Below, one piece after another: positions 62,305-64,000 of a DNA stretch of 64,000 nucleotides. Where the stretch lies: NCBI RefSeq assembly GCF_030546805.1, contig NZ_JAUOPC010000005.1, positions 248,001 through 312,000 of the forward strand, written 5' to 3'. Position 1 is the first letter of the stretch. Every line of letters starts with the position of its first letter. Source of the stretch: Cyclobacterium sp. 1_MG-2023 (GTDB lineage Bacteria > Bacteroidota > Bacteroidia > Cytophagales > Cyclobacteriaceae). Both the position numbers and the translations under genes were made by a program. Under the pieces are notes generated by a model that made no database searches, was not told the DNA's origin, and saw only the letters and a list, made by a program, of their open reading frames with translations.

Positions 62305-63141
62305 TTACCATTCCCAAAGGTTGTTTTCCCACTCTAGAAGTTCATACTCAAATTCAACTGATTTTAAATAAGCTTGAAGTTCCTGATTGGGATTATTTGA
62401 ATCAATCATATCTACAATTAACTCATTTTCCGGGTTGGTATATTTCCTAACAACAGATCGAAAAAGCCTCATATCGAATGCCTGATTATAAGGTAAGTTT
62501 TTCGATATATTTTTGAAATTGGTCCACTCTCCATGTTCCTTGGTATCAAAATAATTGTAGAAATCCTTATACCTAATGAAGGCAATGGTCTTTTGCCCAA
62601 CCCCATAATTGGTTTCATTAGGCATTACCAATTCAAGATATTTGATATCAAACCTTACCTCAGAGCGATGTTTGTCAAAAACAAAGTCTTCTCTAAAGTC
62701 AAGGTAATACAAATCCTTTACAAATATTGAATCCCCATTTTCTGCTGTCCAAAATCTAGTTTGAAAATCAGTAATGGAAAGTGGCTCTCTAAACTCTTCA
62801 TCAGCGAATACTTCGATGGAATTGTCTACCACCGCATTGTAAATATTCATCATGACTCCATCTCTTTTAAGGCCACCTGTTCCATAAAACGGCAGGTTGT
62901 ATTTCTCCCGAAGATCAATTCTTCTCCACACACCGATTTGGTACATTTTATCAGAATCCCTAATCGGATGTGCAGAATAAACAGTATCTGTATCAAAACC
63001 ACCATCACCTACATTCATTCCAGGATTACCGGAATTAGGGATATTTTGGGAAAATCCCGGCAATGCAGAGAAACAACATGCAATAATGCCTATTGCCAGT
63101 AGCCCAATTACTTTCCTTAATTCTTTCATGATTTCTTTCAT
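62305..63141 (-). CDS. gldN: Type IX secretion/gliding protein GldN
   Basis: A 278-residue periplasmic GldN/PorN protein that, with GldK/PorK, forms the T9SS ring at the outer membrane. A signal peptide (about 1-32, ending LPGFSQ) precedes the conserved core: MYQIGVWRRIDLREKYNLPF near residues 66-85 and WTNFKNISKNLPYNQAFDMRLFRSVVRKY across 207-235 are typical. ATG 63141 is used; ATG 63129 gives a tidier signal peptide. It lies 31 nt after the gldM stop on the same strand, consistent with the gldKLMN order. Confidence 0.92.
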   Translation of the reverse strand: MKEIMKELRKVIGLLAIGIIACCFSALPGFSQNIPNSGNPGMNVGDGGFDTDTVYSAHPIRDSDKMYQIGVWRRIDLREKYNLPFYGTGGLKRDGVMMNIYNAVVDNSIEVFADEEFREPLSITDFQTRFWTAENGDSIFVKDLYYLDFREDFVFDKHRSEVRFDIKYLELVMPNETNYGVGQKTIAFIRYKDFYNYFDTKEHGEWTNFKNISKNLPYNQAFDMRLFRSVVRKYTNPENELIVDMIDSNNPNQELQAYLKSVEFEYELLEWENNLWEW

Positions 63142-63172
63142 TTAAATAAAGAACGATTCACTTGCCCAAATA

Positions 63173-64000
63173 TTATTTTATCGGAATTGGGAATACTTCG
63201 TTCACAGCACTTTTAATTTTGGTACCTCTAAAATTGGTTCTTGTCACTTCCTTAACAATTACCACCAAACGATCTCCAGATTGTGCTTGAGCAAGCAAAT
63301 TCCTTACCGCTACATTTTGTCCTGAAATGGATACACTTTCCCTAGGCACGTCGTTTCGAACAAGCCTTACTTCACCGGCTGAAACTTCAAAGTTGGCATC
63401 TCTTGGCATTGTCCTACCAAATGTTGGTTCAGGAACTGCTCTAATCTGCAAATTTAACAAGCCATTGACAGGTGTTGAATTCTGCAGATCTATTTTTCTA
63501 TCACCATTGTAAGGCATTATTGAAGGTTCCGGAACAGGTTTAATATCATAATCAACTGACCCGATTTTATTGCCTCCACTAGATACACCTATAACTACCT
63601 TTCCTGAAGCTCCCGGAATAATAGTAACATCCGAAGGTCTTGAACCTTTGACAGCTTGCCCACCTGATACAGAGAAGTTAGGTGCATAAGTATTGCCCAA
63701 AGCAGGAACCTCAATAACCAAATCATTGGCACATTCAGCATACAACTGATTCACCACTTCAGAGCTTACTTTGATCACCGGTTGGGCTACGAAATAATCA
63801 TAATCTATAGTGAAAACACTATCTTCTCCACCAATAGGGACGGTAATCTCACCTTTAAGAGATCTTGCTGCCAAGCCTCTATCATCATAATTAGATGCCG
63901 GAGCTACCGGAAATTTAATTTGACCAAAGCCTTCCTCTACAGGAATTTCTCGTCCATCTGCAGTCATTTTTAACTCGGTGGATGAGGAAGAAGATGCCAA
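63173..64000 (-). CDS. gldM: Type IX secretion/gliding motor protein GldM, C-terminal part
   Basis: The last 275 residues of GldM/PorM, the periplasmic rotor arm of the T9SS motor. The frame is open at the window edge, so the N-terminal TM and domains D1-D2 lie outside. The visible part matches the beta-sandwich D3-D4 domains: YDYFVAQPVIKVSSEVVNQLYAECANDL near the start of the fourth fifth, and KPVPEPSIMPYNGDRK and RAVPEPTFG as inter-domain segments. It ends 31 nt before gldN. GldM's C-terminus contacts the GldK-GldN ring. The apparent first residue at 64000 is the window border, not a real start. Confidence 0.9.
   Translation of the reverse strand: MASSSSSTELKMTADGREIPVEEGFGQIKFPVAPASNYDDRGLAARSLKGEITVPIGGEDSVFTIDYDYFVAQPVIKVSSEVVNQLYAECANDLVIEVPALGNTYAPNFSVSGGQAVKGSRPSDVTIIPGASGKVVIGVSSGGNKIGSVDYDIKPVPEPSIMPYNGDRKIDLQNSTPVNGLLNLQIRAVPEPTFGRTMPRDANFEVSAGEVRLVRNDVPRESVSISGQNVAVRNLLAQAQSGDRLVVIVKEVTRTNFRGTKIKSAVNEVFPIPIK

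Noticed and set aside
1-64000. tRNA, rRNA, CRISPR, insertion sequences, prophage or defence genes
   Set aside because: Intergenic regions were read for tRNA T-loop patterns, direct repeats and transposase-like frames, and none was convincing.

Overview
The window looks like a chromosomal segment of a marine Bacteroidota, most likely order Cytophagales, family Cyclobacteriaceae (Cyclobacterium/Algoriphagus-like). Support: AT-rich DNA, type IX secretion/gliding genes (porW/sprE, gldM, gldN), bactofilin plus ATP synthase gene order, an NhaD-type Na+/H+ antiporter, lack of clear Shine-Dalgarno sites, and several promoters of the Bacteroidota form TTTG-N19-21-TAnnTTTG. The genus is an inference only. 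The window is almost entirely housekeeping. I see no tRNA, rRNA, CRISPR, insertion sequence, prophage or defence island.

Layout. 1-4.6 kb: a PLP threonine/serine dehydratase (-), then a + strand run of a leaderless M23 peptidase, an M20 amidohydrolase, alanine racemase and a META-domain lipoprotein. 4.7-10.3 kb (-): purU, a SNF2 helicase, a LolC/E-type permease and rbfA. 10.4-19.3 kb: an unknown multi-pass membrane protein, rpiB-tatC-glyA (-), an orphan gene, an AEC transporter and a giant AsmA-like protein. 19.6-30.5 kb (-): a dinucleotide-binding protein; suhB-like, rsmI, PCD and DUF493 genes; then a cell-envelope run of coaX, a FadL-like barrel, a TPR protein, lptC, a small membrane protein, a CNNM/CBS/CorC protein and a PpiD-like foldase. 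30.6-34.7 kb (+): anmK, a divergent amino-acid dehydrogenase and nhaD. 35-43.5 kb: a surface-lipoprotein candidate with gpmI, DUF4783-nadC converging on an ABC exporter, aspartokinase, ribH and an anchored TPR protein. 43.9-47.9 kb: a Tat-exported PhoX-like protein, a voltage-sensor-like membrane protein without a recognisable pore, and an SGNH hydrolase. 48.2-55.2 kb (-): M23-bactofilin-atpZ-(unknown)-atpBEFHAG, without atpD/atpC. 55.25-64 kb: porW/sprE-PBP1A-uvrC (+) converging on gldN and the 3' part of gldM (-).

How the genes fit together. Envelope biogenesis dominates: peptidoglycan synthesis and turnover (alr, M23 enzymes, anmK, PBP1A), cell-shape scaffold (bactofilin), LPS and lipoprotein trafficking (lptC, LolC/E-like), OMP folding (PpiD-like), and protein export (TatC, T9SS). 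Energy and cofactor metabolism (F1Fo ATPase, NhaD, nadC, ribH, coaX, purU, glyA) fill the rest.

The most unusual items are the pore-less S1-S4-like protein at 45825, the amino-acid dehydrogenase with a changed active-site segment at 31746, the coupling of cytoskeleton/cell-wall genes to the ATP synthase operon, and a 44-nt convergent overlap of nadC with an ABC exporter gene. Several genes (porW, the M23 gene at 55170, the LolE-like gene, probably lptC) appear to use TTG or GTG starts.
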